The notes: generated from the letters alone by a model not told the origin. A DNA stretch of 64,000 bases from Rhabditophanes sp. KR3021 (GCA_963281155.1 CAUJLY010000005.1:1-64000), one strand, 5' to 3'. Shown: positions 34,471 to 45,612, counted from the first letter of the stretch. Numbers and translations: made by a program.

Positions 34471-36445
34471 GTGAGTAAAAATAATTCCACAAAGTATGTG
34501 TTAACTTTTGAAAGAGTAAGTATCTCACTAAGTTGAGCGATATTATTCCAATAATCTCAATTTATCTTAAGCTCTTTTTACCAAATGCCAAAGCTATTCT
34601 ATGCTGCTCAATTTGAATACAATTCATTATCTGTTGGGATCTTATGGCTTAATATACACCAACTACTTGTATACACCTTTATTTTTATGAAACATTAAGA
34701 CCACTCCGAACACCACAATAATCTTTTTAAACATATTTATTCGTATTATTTATACATAATTTATAAGGAACAATAAAAGTAAATGAACAAATTGAAAAAA
34801 ATTTATATTAAATACTTTAAATATAGATAATTACAGAGATACTTTAGGAATAGATAGTTAAAAAGAAATACTAAAAATCATAAGCTATTTTTAGATAAAA
34901 TTTCTTCCAAACCTTGTGCGAGTTGTATTTGAACGATCGTTTCCATGATAAGATGCTCTAAATATGAGTGATCCTTAAAAATTTTGTAAGACTTGATTGC
35001 ATTACAAGCAGAAATATCAACCACAATCGTCGCATGAAGTCTATGCTTTTTATCCAAAATATTATTTGGAAAAAATGACAACTCAAAGCCCCTAAATTGA
35101 TAAGCATCATTCTTCCTTTGTGCATTTAGATTCATCAGCTTGATTAAAGCAAAAAAGCTTGTTCCCTGGATAAGTCATATAATGATGTGGAGGATGCACT
35201 TATAATTGAATTCATTACAATCATAATTCAAAACAATTATCGGAAGGATACTATCATCCGTGAATAATAACATGTATTTGATAAAAAAGATAAGTAGCCC
35301 GATGGGTAACAGTTAATTTGTAAGACTTTTATTAGTTTAAAGGGTCTAGAAACAATCTCACGATTGTCTATAAAATATGTAACTTATATACCGGTCTTTC
35401 CATAACGGACATGTTTACCAACTTGGAAGTTACTAAACGTCTTTATAAAATAGAAGTTAAATGTAACTGTATTTTTGACATACATGAATTGACAGGTCAA
35501 ATGAAATGGCGATATGTGATTCTGTGGCTTTAAACACAGATATACCATAAGGAATAATAAATTTTATTTTAATCTTCTACGCCATCCAAATATTTAAATT
35601 AATAATGTTTTACTATGCAAATTTAATTGTGGTAAGATCCAACCATAAAGATGAATGCACAATATGTCAATTTAAATTCCATTGACCATGATTTGCTGAA
35701 ACAAAGGTTCCTTCCAGAATTACCACCATCTCAATTTATGCTACCATCAAATGCTAGCCACGAGTTAGCAGTTAAAGCTTCCAATATTTTTAATTAGGCC
35801 TTTCGGCCTTCCAAAAATTGCCATAAGATACCGAAGTACTTATGACGGGCTATTGGTTAAAGTTTTCAACCAGCAATAAACGCAACTCAGCTAAACTTCA
35901 CAGTTCACGTTATCACCCCAGCGCAAAGTCGTACCTTACCATCCAAAAGACGACTAGTTATTGAATATGTGTTTACATATAAGCTGGGTTAGATTTGGCG
36001 ATATAAGACCATATATACTACAATCTACCAAAAAGCTAAATTGTAACGATTTCCAATTTAGATCACTTTCTTTTTGTTATAGTTTAGATCAATTTGCCTT
36101 AAAATGCGTCAGATTCAATATTATTGTGTTCATACTTATGGTTTCATGTACAAAAGCCCTCCTTGCATCAACACCATTTTTATACGGCAACATTTTGCTG
36201 TTTTAATGAATATATGACAACACACTTAACTGATCTAGTCAAATTTGTGTTTTTAATCATCTGTTCGTGAAAAAATGTAATATCCACACAAATTATAACA
36301 AACCATTGCCATTACATGTAAATGCAAAATATTTCAATGATACGTGTTCAAGAAATATTTGTATGAACCATTAAATTATCTGAATGGAATGTATTTATCT
36401 GCTGATTGTGAAATGTAAAAGATTCAATCAAAAACAAAAATATAT
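34471..36445. other. Intergenic, 2 kb
   Basis: Two small frames look mildly protein-like: 35135-34878 on the minus strand (85 codons, ends GLEEILSKNSL) and 35651-35797 on the plus strand (48 codons, LLKQRFLPELPPSQFMLPSN). Neither has splice context or a known family. Confidence 0.3.
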
Positions 36446-36516
36446 GCGTCCGAGGGGAATCGAACCCCTATCGCGTGCTTGGAAGGCGCGCATGCTGACC
36501 ATTACACCACGGACGC
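36446..36516 (-). tRNA. tRNA-Gly (anticodon UCC)
   Basis: On the minus strand a 71-nt cloverleaf folds with a perfect 7-bp acceptor stem (GCGTCCG with CGGACGC), a short D arm, anticodon loop CTTCCAA (anticodon TCC) and a 5-bp T stem around TTCGATT. The anticodon stem pairs CGCGC with GCACG, leaving a C-A mismatch at 29:41. No intron. It would decode GGA, and GGG by wobble. The box A-like and GGTTCGATTCC box B promoter elements are intact. Confidence 0.9.
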
Positions 36517-37660
36517 TGTTGATGTCAATTTTCTCAATTTATATTTCTTATCATGTCAGATATATTGAATGCTGAAAATATATCCTAAGTTTGCGATGAA
36601 AATATTTTTATGTGTTACTAGGTAATTGCAAAAACCCACGGCCTTTTCTCATTAAATGCTCAAGTAGAGTTTAGTATTCTAGTAAAGTATCGTTTGTTAA
36701 TAGTGAGCATTTTCTATAACTTAATCATCTTGGAAAATATTAAAATCAGTCAAAATTTATTTAAAATGATGTTTAATCTAGATAATAGCAAATCGGAATG
36801 TTAAGTGATAGGAATGTGATTATAATTTGGCATATGAATGAAATGTTACTTTTGAACATCATCATTAGAGTTTAAAAAAGACAATATTGCTAATTTTGTG
36901 CATCATTCTAATACAGTTTAAGGTTACTTAATAAAACTGATTACTTCTTACATCGCGTCAATATCACACTTACTATCACTTAGAAGGAAGTCTGATAAAT
37001 AAATTATTGTAATATAAAATACTCAGTCAAGTGTTCTCCATTACGTATGCATAAAAGCTAATCTAAGTAACACAAATCGTTTTGTTTGAGTTGGATAAAA
37101 CACACTTTCGCACGGCATCATATTAATCACCTACTAATTTATTGCTTGATTTTATTTACCTGTCCGTCAACTTAATAATCTTCCTTTAGAATAGTTTTTA
37201 AAAAATCTGACATTAATTTGCCATCACAAATCAGGGTAATATAAACTTACATTCAAACGTTGCCATGTAATTACTAGAAAATATAGAGACAGATGACTCA
37301 TAAATAATATAGATAGAAGAATGTTTTAATTAAACCACGGCATTTTTTAAAGAGAATTCCAATAACAAGGTTTAGATGATTTTCGATGAATAACATTAGA
37401 ATATTCTCAATTGTAACTTACGAATTAATTTTATTAATTAATTAATAATTTCAGGGTGATACAACTACTTTTTGGAAAAAAATGCGATGCATCTCATTTC
37501 TTACCTATTTCGACTTAAATTTATGGAACATTATTTAAGGTAAAGCTGCAGACTTGTAATTTCAGTAAATAAATTGAGGTCTATCATGTAAACGAAATGT
37601 TGGTAAGTAACCAGCAAGCATATATTATTCTAAAGAGCATATTTTAATTTTATTTATAAA
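36517..37660. other. Intergenic
   Basis: AT-rich, no gene seen. It borders the histone cluster. Confidence 0.4.
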
Positions 37661-37674
37661 AAAGAGATTTTGAT

Positions 37675-37690
37675 AGCCCTAAAGAGGACT
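37675..37690 (-). terminator. Histone 3' stem-loop of H2B copy 1
   Basis: On the minus strand AGTCCT-CTTT-AGGGCT forms a 6-bp stem (one G-U) with a 4-nt loop, preceded by CCCAAC, about 45 nt after the H2B stop. It is the SLBP-binding processing signal of replication-dependent histone mRNA. Confidence 0.9.
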
Positions 37691-37734
37691 GTTGGGAGTA
37701 TATGAGATCAATCAAGACACTTTTCGAAACGAAT

Positions 37735-38106
37735 TTACTTGGAGCTGGTGTACTTGGTGACAGCCTTTGTTCCTTCGGAAACAGCGTGCTTAGCCAACTC
37801 TCCTGGAAGAATAAGACGAACCGAAGTTTGAATTTCTCTGGATGAGATGGTGGACTTCTTGTTGTATTGGGCGAGTTTGGAAGCTTCTCCGGCGATTCTT
37901 TCGAAGACATCATTCACGAATGAGTTCATGATTGACATGGCCTTTGAAGAGACTCCAGTGTCGGGATGGACTTGCTTCAATACACGGTAGATGTAAGTGG
38001 AGTAAGATTCCTTTCTGGTCTTCCGTCTCTTCTTTTCTCCTCCAACACGGACGGTCTTGGTAGCTTTGACGGCCTTCTTTCCTTTAGCAGCGGGCTTTGG
38101 TGGCAT
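37735..38106 (-). CDS. Histone H2B, copy 1
   Basis: A 123-residue intronless core histone. The basic tail [17 protein letters not shown] is followed by the H2B fold ([60 protein letters not shown]) and the end AVTKYTSSK with the conserved ubiquitination-site Lys. The start is the ATG directly before PPKP; an upstream CTG-type extension is not needed. It is divergently paired with H2A, 229 nt away. It differs from copy 2 by Ile for Val in FERIAG. Confidence 0.97.
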   Translation of the reverse strand: MPPKPAAKGKKAVKATKTVRVGGEKKRRKTRKESYSTYIYRVLKQVHPDTGVSSKAMSIMNSFVNDVFERIAGEASKLAQYNKKSTISSREIQTSVRLILPGELAKHAVSEGTKAVTKYTSSK

Positions 38107-38335
38107 GATTGAATAAATAAGTGTATAAATACAAGTGATATGGTTTAGCAAATATTTTGCCTTTTATACAAAAAGTTGATGGTGGGTGGACACTACAGCT
38201 TTCCGCATTTACTGACCTAATACATAATACATCTGATTAGATAGACACACCCACGCCGGAAACAAAGAGTATAAAAGACATAGTTTGCATTCATTCAGTA
38301 TCGAGTTTAACTCATACTTTACATTTATTCAAATC
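38107..38335. promoter_or_regulatory. Divergent H2B/H2A promoter, copy 1
   Basis: The 229-nt gap holds two outward TATA boxes: TATAAAA on the minus strand at 38162-38168 for H2B, and GTATAAAAG at 38269-38277 for H2A. Between them lies CTGATTAGATAGACACACCC, repeated almost unchanged in copy 2, a candidate shared activator site. Short 5' UTRs follow. Confidence 0.75.
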
Positions 38336-38731
38336 ATGTCTGGTCGCGGAAAGGGAGGAAAAGCTAAGTCCACAGGAAAAGCCAAGTCGAGATCTAGCAG
38401 AGCTGGACTTCAATTCCCAGTTGGTCGTCTTCATCGTATGCTCAGAAAAGGAAACTACGCCGAGAGAGTTGGTGCCGGAGCTCCAGTTTACCTCGCCGCC
38501 GTTCTCGAGTACTTGGCTGCTGAAGTTCTTGAATTGGCCGGCAACGCTGCCCGTGATAACAAGAAGTCCAGAATCAACCCCAGACATCTTCAATTGGCCA
38601 TCAGAAATGACGAAGAGTTGAACAAACTCTTATCCGGAGTCACCATTGCTCAAGGTGGAGTTCTTCCAAACATCCAATCTGGACTTGTTCCAAAGAAAGG
38701 AGCCGAAACCGCTGCTTCAACTGCCGAATAA
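38336..38731 (+). CDS. Histone H2A, copy 1
   Basis: A 131-residue intronless H2A. It starts [20 protein letters not shown], continues [20 protein letters not shown] and the acidic-patch helix [20 protein letters not shown], then [20 protein letters not shown]. The docking segment reads [13 protein letters not shown] where canonical H2A has NIQAVLLPKK. The C-tail is short ([10 protein letters not shown]), with no SQ motif, so it is replication-type H2A rather than H2A.X or H2A.Z. Protein identical to copy 2. Confidence 0.97.
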   Translation: MSGRGKGGKAKSTGKAKSRSSRAGLQFPVGRLHRMLRKGNYAERVGAGAPVYLAAVLEYLAAEVLELAGNAARDNKKSRINPRHLQLAIRNDEELNKLLSGVTIAQGGVLPNIQSGLVPKKGAETAASTAE

Positions 38732-38766
38732 ATTATTTGATTAATTAAACATTCTACATTCCCAAC

Positions 38767-38782
38767 AGTTCTCCTTAGGACT
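38767..38782 (+). terminator. Histone 3' stem-loop of H2A copy 1
   Basis: AGTTCT-CCTT-AGGACT: a 6-bp stem with one T-G pair, after CCCAAC, 35 nt past the stop. The loop CCTT differs from CTTT in the other five histone genes. Confidence 0.85.
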
Positions 38783-39850
38783 ATCAAATTTATGTTTGCT
38801 TTCTTTGATCTCTTGTTAAATTTATACCAACAAAATAATCTCTTGACCAGTGTAATAAATTGTTCAGCACCCACATTAAGATACAATTTTCTTCCCTTTT
38901 TCCTCATATTGTAAAGATGAGAAAAGATAATGAGATGGCAGATTGTTGATACGTTTTAATTTGTTTAGAATATTGACATGAATATTAAACAATATATTAT
39001 CAATAGAGCTAGTGGATCATAGATTTTAATGAAACTACAATTTTTTCGCTTAAAATTGAGGAGAAGAACAAACTGAGTGGGTGTGGACTTTTCTTTTTTG
39101 TGAAGTATAAAAGTTGGTTCTGAACAATGAAAACATTTGCCACCATCACTACTCTATTGCAAAAAATGCTAAAACACTTTTAAGTTAAAGAGTTACGCCA
39201 AGAAGCATATTCGAGATAAAATCGATCAATTTGTAAAATCTAATTAGTACCATTCTAATATATTATATTATTCTCAACCCAATAATTTGTTATATTCAAA
39301 GTGTTGACTGTTTCTAGTACTTTTAATTTCAATCAACTTATTTTTACACTTTTGTTTTTGTCAATCAACTTGTTTGTTCCTATGTTATTCAATTGACCTT
39401 GAATCTCACAGACAATGAAAGCAACGAACAAAATCTGGCAACAATAAGTGTGAATAATAATGCAAGCACCAAGTGTATAAACGATTTCATCTTTGATAAA
39501 ACAAATCAACTCAAACCTATTTCTGATCAAAAATTTCGTCTTAAACCCTTGATTACCAAACGTAGTTATTTAATACACAACCACAGGTATAACCTATAAG
39601 TAAGGGAAAGCAAGCAGAATAAATATAAATGATTTACTATTTAATAAGAATAAAAGCTATTTTTTACAAAGATCATAAATAACAAATTATTAAAAATATC
39701 ATTAATTATTTGTCAAGCATTTCCATTTGAAGCCTGTTCAGCTGATGTGGATCGGCTTCCATAACTCCGCCTGCCATACTGAGTGTGCTAGGCTGGGTAT
39801 GTTGTGTCCTGTCTGAGTCTGGGAAAGTTGTCTCTTCTTATGTATTGTCC
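38783..39850. other. Intergenic between histone pairs
   Basis: A plus-strand open stretch 39393-39599 (rich in Asn, Thr and Lys, no ATG) ends at a possible GTATAA donor but has no partner exon. No confident gene. Confidence 0.35.
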
Positions 39851-39985
39851 TTAAATAGTTAATACTGCGGGCAGAAGGTAGTTGGTTGTCTTACGGCGGC
39901 AGGGTCTATTTTCAGGTGGGCAGCAAGTCTGTGTAGAGCAAGCGCTATAATGGCAAGGCTTCTTCTTAGGTGGTGAAGTTGGCAT
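39851..39985 (-). CDS. Candidate small Cys-rich basic protein
   Basis: From the ATG at 39985 a 44-codon frame reads MPTSPPKKKPCHYSACSTQT, then CCPPENRPCRRKTTN and a short hydrophobic end. It has six Cys and many Lys/Arg/Pro. The GC content here (39730-39985) is well above its surroundings. Alternative splicing at GTAAGA (within RPCRR) to a later AAG keeps an open frame and would replace the tail by an Arg-rich or a Met/Glu-rich one (for example MAGGVMEADPHQLNRLQMEM). I do not recognise it. It could be a small basic chromatin or secreted protein. Confidence 0.4.
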   Translation of the reverse strand: MPTSPPKKKPCHYSACSTQTCCPPENRPCRRKTTNYLLPAVLTI

Positions 39986-40731
39986 AAACAAGTGCTTGAG
40001 AATTAAGATCTAGTAAATAACGAAAATACTTTATTTCGTTGATCACTAATAACTAAGTAATAATAAAAAACGTAGAATATTTAATTACGTATATAAGGTG
40101 AAGGTTACATGTGTTCAAAGATCACTTCAGACATCTCTAATTCGGATGGTGAAGCAGCATGTATTTTAGGGTAACCCCTCACATTATTTAAGACTTCACT
40201 ATTCTAATTTAGTGTTCTTTAAAGAACATTACAATTATAATTGACCAAATAAATATGCAATAATTAATGACCTTGACTAAAGTCTTTAAAATGACACTGA
40301 TCGCCAAGAGTATTAATAAATTGTAATTAAGATGGAACTGTTGTCCATGTAAATGTCTATTTAAATACAACAACAGTTTATCAGTAATACTAATAGCAGA
40401 AAGATCAACCAACGCACACTCACTTTCTGACGGAAGGGTTAATTATTTAAATGAACTTGATTTTTAAATACGACTTCCCTTTAAATTTATTCTCAATTAA
40501 TTTAAGATAACTATCTCAATTGTTTAACAAAACTTGGCAATTATTTCAACGTTTTTATAAATAAAATGTACATATATGAAAAGTAAACTCTTTTAAATGA
40601 AGTAAATTTATTAAAAATTTGAGTAACAATAACTATTATGGGTAAAGATTAAAATGAAGTTGTTGCATAATTAACAGAATATTAGCATGTCATTGGCATT
40701 TAAGTTATTCCATCCCAACCAGTGTGTGTGC
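39986..40731. other. Intergenic
   Basis: No coding signal seen. Confidence 0.4.
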
Positions 40732-40938
40732 TTATTGACTGTGATAAAGATATTGGTTATCTCCATTATTTACATTTCTCCTATACAGGAATCTAAGATT
40801 TGAGTTAAAACCAGCACTGTTGAATCCTGCGTTATTCCATTGGGCTCCTCCGGCATTATGCCATCCATCCCAAAGAGAGGCATAAGTAGAAGATACAATT
40901 AATAAAAAGACAGATAGAACAAATACTAAAGATTTCAT
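40732..40938 (-). CDS. Small secreted peptide precursor
   Basis: Minus strand, single exon, 68 residues from the ATG at 40938. It starts with a textbook signal peptide (MKSLVFVLSVFLLIVSSTYA). The mature part is Trp/Asn/Gly-rich (SLWDGWHNAGGAQW, then NNAGFNSAGFNSNLRFLY), followed by dibasic RR and a short tail. A TATA-like TATAAA lies about 35 nt upstream (near 40972-40978). The shape fits a neuropeptide-like or antimicrobial precursor, cut after the signal peptide and perhaps at RR. An in-frame ATG at 40971 would add 11 residues and spoil the signal peptide's start. No family recognised. Confidence 0.6.
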   Translation of the reverse strand: MKSLVFVLSVFLLIVSSTYASLWDGWHNAGGAQWNNAGFNSAGFNSNLRFLYRRNVNNGDNQYLYHSQ

Positions 40939-40978
40939 TTTTTGGTAAAGATTCATAAACTTAATCTTCATTTATATA

Positions 40979-43216
40979 AAAATTACTGGCACACCCCTTA
41001 CATAATCATGATGTGTTTACATCCCCCAGATAGACATGATGATTTCTAAAAAAACATATAATTCAAAATTAAACTGGATTTGTGATATTGAAAGTACATA
41101 AACGTACACTACTAATATTTCATCAAGTTGATATAGTTTGATTAAATGATCTTTATAGATAATATTTATTGAATAACACCGAAATTTCCAAAAATAGATG
41201 ATATTTCATCACAAATGTCATAAACTCCGAGGTCATTCATTACTAATATCATACACTAAAAGATCATACATACAAGTTGTTAAAAAACTAAAAAAATTGC
41301 CCATCAACTTATATTATTTAAATTTAATTTAATCTCAATGTTCATTCAAATTACCAAAAGATGTTGAAAAATTCATAAATCAAAAGTTTGATAGATCTAA
41401 CAAAACAATTTTAAATATCTTAACATAAAAGTGTTTTTATTTAATTACAAAATCTTTTTATCAACTTATGCTTTGATATTAGATATCCAAAATATTGCCG
41501 TATTTGAAATTAAACAATCGCAAAGTCTATTAATGCATTGGCCATTGTATTTGCATATAAATATCAAGACTGACAAAATTAATTATTCTACTAGTATGAT
41601 TTAACGTTTGTACCTTCAATCGTCTAGAAAAATACTGGCTACCTTATACATGTTGTGCGTGTTTATGCAAAAGATAAGTTGTTTCAAAATTGGTTTTTGT
41701 ATGATAGATCAAAACAATTCAGTCAAGTTCCTAAAGAATATTTTATTAAAAGAGATGTGAGTTGAAAGTGAAAATGGTCACACAAAGCCAACAGAACAAA
41801 CAAATATGAGACAGTTATTAATCAAAGGTGTTTCAAACGACGCTCAATCACCAAAAGCAAGAACAAATTGGATACAAATTAAAATTAACTATGGAGCTTC
41901 CGTATTAGATGTAGTTAGACTACCGCAACCACAGACGATTCAAACAATTTTAAATTGTATCAAATTAATCTAGGAAAAAGATTGGCACAAAATTGTTTTT
42001 TAAATAAATAGTTGCTTATAAAACATATTAATAGAAATAATTGTTCCAAACGCAGAAAGAAGATTTGACTAAAAATTAAGGTAGGAATAGTTCCAAAATA
42101 TCTACAAATAATTATTTCCCAAATCTCTTTCTTTGCTATCGCAAATCCATGTATCAAAATTAAATTCTTAAGCTTGTCAATTAAATGATCCACAATTATT
42201 TGTACCCATTTATATCTTTTTTGTAATGCACAAAACTAGGAGCAAAACAACTGGGACACCCTTTGGATCATTAACAGATCTTACTTCACCCATAATTGTG
42301 TAGAGCTATTTATACTTTTGAGAACGTAGTAAAAGGTTTCATCGTAATATATTCTCCTTGAAGATGATAATAATTTTAAACTTTCAGTTGTTGTGAATAT
42401 TTTTATATCATCTGAATTTTATGACAGAACATTTTCACTGAGATTTTTAGAATTTTATGTATCAACTTTCAGCACTTCATAAAATCTTTTTACAGCTTCA
42501 TTGGAATTCGGTAAAGTATTGTTTGATACTCTTTTTCGTATTAATTTATATAAAGAGAAGTTTTTGAGCAATTACAATGGTTTAGCATTCGACTATTGAC
42601 AAATTTAATCATTTTATTTTTATATGATTGATAAAGCAGGAAGATGCAATTAGACGCGAACTAGCGCATTTACGAAACCATTTTCTATGTGTTCAGATAA
42701 AAGTCCAACAATTCAATAGGTTTGCAATTATACTGTGGTTGTTTGGATTATTCAATTCAGAACATTGAAGACTTTTTGATTGAATTAAGCAGGTACATGC
42801 TACTTCATCATGTTTTGATGCTTTAATAGGATCACGCTTTTTGTTGCAGACATAACAACGACCATTTATTTTTGAGTTGGTATAATTTATCATTTGTAAA
42901 CTGTTGAAACTTCTAAAGCCACTATTTTTTTACATTAAAAACAAATCCATCAACTTCGTCAATTTTGTTTTCAATTCAATTATTTTTAAGAAACATCCTA
43001 GTCGTCTCATATTTATTTGATCTTCCCCAATCAAACAGTTCAAAATGTGTTAAATTAAAATGACGATCTTGTTCGACTGATGTTTCTTCAGAAATATGTC
43101 TAGATGTATTATGCAATGGTGGCAAACTTCGTTCAACTATTTAGACTGTAATAATTATTTTTCTTAAAACAGGTAACAGTTACATAAATGTTCGGTGGAC
43201 AATTTATTTATTTTTT
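40979..43216. other. Intergenic spacer, 2.2 kb
   Basis: Mostly AT-rich and stop-rich. Minus-strand stretches near 43155-42955 and 42893-42693 are partly open; the latter has a CxxC...CxC pattern (GRCYVCNKKRDPIK) and could be debris of a transposase or zinc-binding protein, but I cannot support a family. Confidence 0.3.
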
Positions 43217-43740
43217 TTACATTTTCTCGTTTTTACAATTTAGAATGGCAGGACTAGGTCTGGTGTAATTGTTTCGTTCATCTCCAACACCAATCATGTA
43301 CTGGACTGATGTAGCACTCTGAAGTTGTTTTATTATAACTCGGGTTGTATTTTTCTCGGCCTGCTTAAGTATACCTGCTTCGGTGATTTGAAAAACTTGG
43401 AAGAAACCTCCACCAGACTCGGCAAGTTGCTGAAGTTTGCTCAAAGTAAGGGCACAAATGTCTTTCATTGTAAGAACGATATCGTATTCACGCTCCAAAG
43501 CTTCTTTAGTCTCAACTCCCATCAAAGTATCTAATCCAAAATCTCGAAGATTAACGTCATCATTCAATTGGGAAACGTCATTTACTCTGAGGATGTAGGT
43601 AATAGTTTATAAAAGATTACCATCTCAACTACCTTTCTTGGCTGCACTTCCAGCCTTGGTGTATGAAGAAAAGGATTGGGTAGTTCCATGGTAAAATGTT
43701 GAAAGACAACTTGGTATATGCTGGCGTTAACTATATATTA
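43217..43740 (-). pseudogene. Fatty acid synthase acyl-carrier-domain remnant
   Basis: Minus strand: RVNDVSQLNDDVNLRDFGLD, then TLMGVETKEALEREYDIVLT and LTLSKLQQLAESGG. This matches the ACP domain of animal type I fatty acid synthase (DSSLADLGLDSLMGVE...LTLRKLQEL, from memory). The phosphopantetheine Ser of DSL is Thr (GLDTLMGVE), so it could not carry the cofactor. To the right, past a possible intron (GTAGTT at about 43638 to CTCAG at about 43590), an open stretch continues, but the phases do not join. To the left the frame runs into unrelated sequence and stops at 43217. No ketosynthase, transferase or thioesterase is visible. Confidence 0.75.
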
Positions 43741-44095
43741 TGTACCAATCTTATGTCTTAAGCCAACCTTATATTGCACATTGTCTTTTATGTTGTAATA
43801 AACGTTAGCTCTCTTATATTTTATCCCAGACAATCTAAATACTGGTTGAGCCAGAAGTGAACTAACGATTCAACAAGAACTGAAAGTTATTCAAATTTTG
43901 AAATCGAATTAACATACAAAGCCTCTCTTAGTATTAATTTTTAAACGTACAGACTTTAACAGACTGGAACCATTTGTGTTGTCAGTTTAATAAATAAGAT
44001 TGTTCACTTAGAATTCCAACGCATTTGGCGCCTTTTTAGTAGTCCACACAACATATGATTTGTATTTATAACAGTTAAAAACACATTTATTTCTA
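43741..44095. other. Intergenic
   Basis: Nothing seen before the left edge of the second H2B/H2A duplication unit. Confidence 0.4.
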
Positions 44096-44111
44096 AAAAA
44101 GAGATTTTGAT

Positions 44112-44127
44112 AGCCCTAAAGAGGACT
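44112..44127 (-). terminator. Histone 3' stem-loop of H2B copy 2
   Basis: Same 16-nt element as copy 1 (AGTCCT-CTTT-AGGGCT on the minus strand), 44 nt after the stop. Confidence 0.9.
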
Positions 44128-44171
44128 GTTGGGAGTATATGAGATCAATCAAGACACTTTTCGAAACGAAT

Positions 44172-44543
44172 TTACTTGGAGCTGGTGTACTTGGTGACAG
44201 CCTTTGTTCCTTCGGACACAGCGTGCTTAGCCAACTCTCCTGGAAGAATAAGACGAACAGAAGTTTGAATTTCTCTGGATGAGATGGTGGACTTCTTGTT
44301 GTATTGGGCGAGTTTGGAAGCTTCTCCGGCGACTCTTTCGAAGACATCATTCACGAATGAGTTCATGATTGACATGGCCTTTGAAGAGACTCCAGTGTCT
44401 GGATGGACTTGCTTCAATACACGGTAGATGTAAGTGGAGTAAGATTCCTTTCTGGTCTTCCGTCTTTTCTTTTCTCCTCCAACACGGACGGTCTTGGTAG
44501 CTTTAACGGCCTTCTTTCCTTTAGCAGCGGGCTTTGGTGGCAT
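44172..44543 (-). CDS. Histone H2B, copy 2
   Basis: 123 residues, intronless, identical to copy 1 except FERVAG in place of FERIAG. Most nucleotide differences between the two copies are synonymous. Start at the ATG before PPKPAAKG. Divergent from H2A copy 2 with 231 nt between them. Confidence 0.97.
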   Translation of the reverse strand: MPPKPAAKGKKAVKATKTVRVGGEKKRRKTRKESYSTYIYRVLKQVHPDTGVSSKAMSIMNSFVNDVFERVAGEASKLAQYNKKSTISSREIQTSVRLILPGELAKHAVSEGTKAVTKYTSSK

Positions 44544-44774
44544 GGTTGAATAAATAAGTGTATAAATACAAGTGATATGGTTTAGCAAATCTTTTGCCTT
44601 TTATACAAAAAGTAGATGGGGGACGGATCACTGAAACTTTCCCGCATTTACTGACCTAATACATAATACATCTGATTAGATAGACACACCCACGCCGGAA
44701 ACAAAGAGTATAAAAGACATAGTTTGCATTCATTCAGTATCGAGTTTAACTCATACTTTACATTTATTCAAATC
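44544..44774. promoter_or_regulatory. Divergent H2B/H2A promoter, copy 2
   Basis: TATAAAA on the minus strand near 44599-44605 and TATAAAAG at 44709-44716. The H2A-side 120 nt, including CTGATTAGATAGACACACCC, are nearly identical to copy 1; the stretch around 44611-44645 is the most diverged. Confidence 0.75.
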
Positions 44775-45170
44775 ATGTCTGGCCGCGGAAAGGGAGGAAA
44801 AGCTAAGTCCACGGGAAAAGCCAAGTCGAGATCTAGCAGAGCTGGACTTCAATTCCCAGTTGGTCGTCTTCATCGTATGCTCAGAAAAGGAAACTACGCC
44901 GAGAGAGTTGGTGCCGGAGCTCCAGTTTACCTCGCCGCCGTTCTCGAGTACTTGGCTGCTGAAGTCCTTGAATTGGCCGGTAACGCTGCCCGTGATAACA
45001 AGAAGTCCAGAATCAACCCCAGACATCTTCAATTGGCCATCAGAAATGACGAAGAGTTGAACAAACTTTTGTCCGGAGTCACCATTGCTCAAGGTGGAGT
45101 TCTTCCAAACATCCAATCTGGACTTGTTCCAAAGAAAGGAGCCGAAACCGCTGCTTCAACTGCCGAATAA
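44775..45170 (+). CDS. Histone H2A, copy 2
   Basis: 131 residues, identical in protein to copy 1 with only a few silent base changes. Intronless, start at the ATG before SGRGKGG. Same divergent docking segment [10 protein letters not shown]. With H3 and H4 just downstream it completes a quartet. Confidence 0.97.
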   Translation: MSGRGKGGKAKSTGKAKSRSSRAGLQFPVGRLHRMLRKGNYAERVGAGAPVYLAAVLEYLAAEVLELAGNAARDNKKSRINPRHLQLAIRNDEELNKLLSGVTIAQGGVLPNIQSGLVPKKGAETAASTAE

Positions 45171-45206
45171 ATTATTTGACTAATTTAAACATTCTACATT
45201 CCCAAC

Positions 45207-45222
45207 AGTCCTCTTTAGGACT
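45207..45222 (+). terminator. Histone 3' stem-loop of H2A copy 2
   Basis: AGTCCT-CTTT-AGGACT, perfect 6-bp stem, after CCCAAC, 37 nt past the stop. Confidence 0.9.
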
Positions 45223-45548
45223 ATCATTTTACTTTCTTTGATCTCGTATTAAATTATCATCTGCTTGAACGTAATAAATTGTTGGCATCATCATTTATAT
45301 TTTTAAACATATTTAACTAGATATTGCCAGGCAAGTACTGCTATGTGTGTACTTTTGTGTAAAAGTAAATTCTTTGGCGCGTAAAGCATATACTTCCGCA
45401 ACACACAAACCTTTTTTAGTATTTTATTATTAAATGTGTAGGCATTCCAAATGTGATTAGAATCAAAGAGACACAGCTGATAAAGAGAATATATTTATTA
45501 TGAAGGCATACGTCAAAAGAATAATTTAATTAGAGTAAGAACATTGAT
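45223..45548. other. Spacer between convergent H2A and H3
   Basis: AT-rich, no gene seen. Confidence 0.4.
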
Positions 45549-45564
45549 AGCCCTAAAGAGGGCT
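45549..45564 (-). terminator. Histone 3' stem-loop of H3
   Basis: On the minus strand AGCCCT-CTTT-AGGGCT, perfect 6-bp stem, 48 nt after the H3 stop. Confidence 0.9.
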
Positions 45565-45612
45565 GGTGGGATAAAAGTGTGGTTTATTGTACAAGCATAA
45601 GAGTGACAGGAA

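Noticed and set aside
36384..36575. Open frame of 63 codons on the plus strand
   Set aside because: It runs across the tRNA-Gly gene and has no other support.
37650..37913. Minus-strand frame over H2B and similar ones over the other histones
   Set aside because: Shadows of highly biased histone coding sequence in other frames.
42693..43160. Possible transposase remnant (CxxC zinc-binding pattern)
   Set aside because: I tried to match it to a piggyBac-type C-terminus, but the flanking sequence does not fit. Too short to call.
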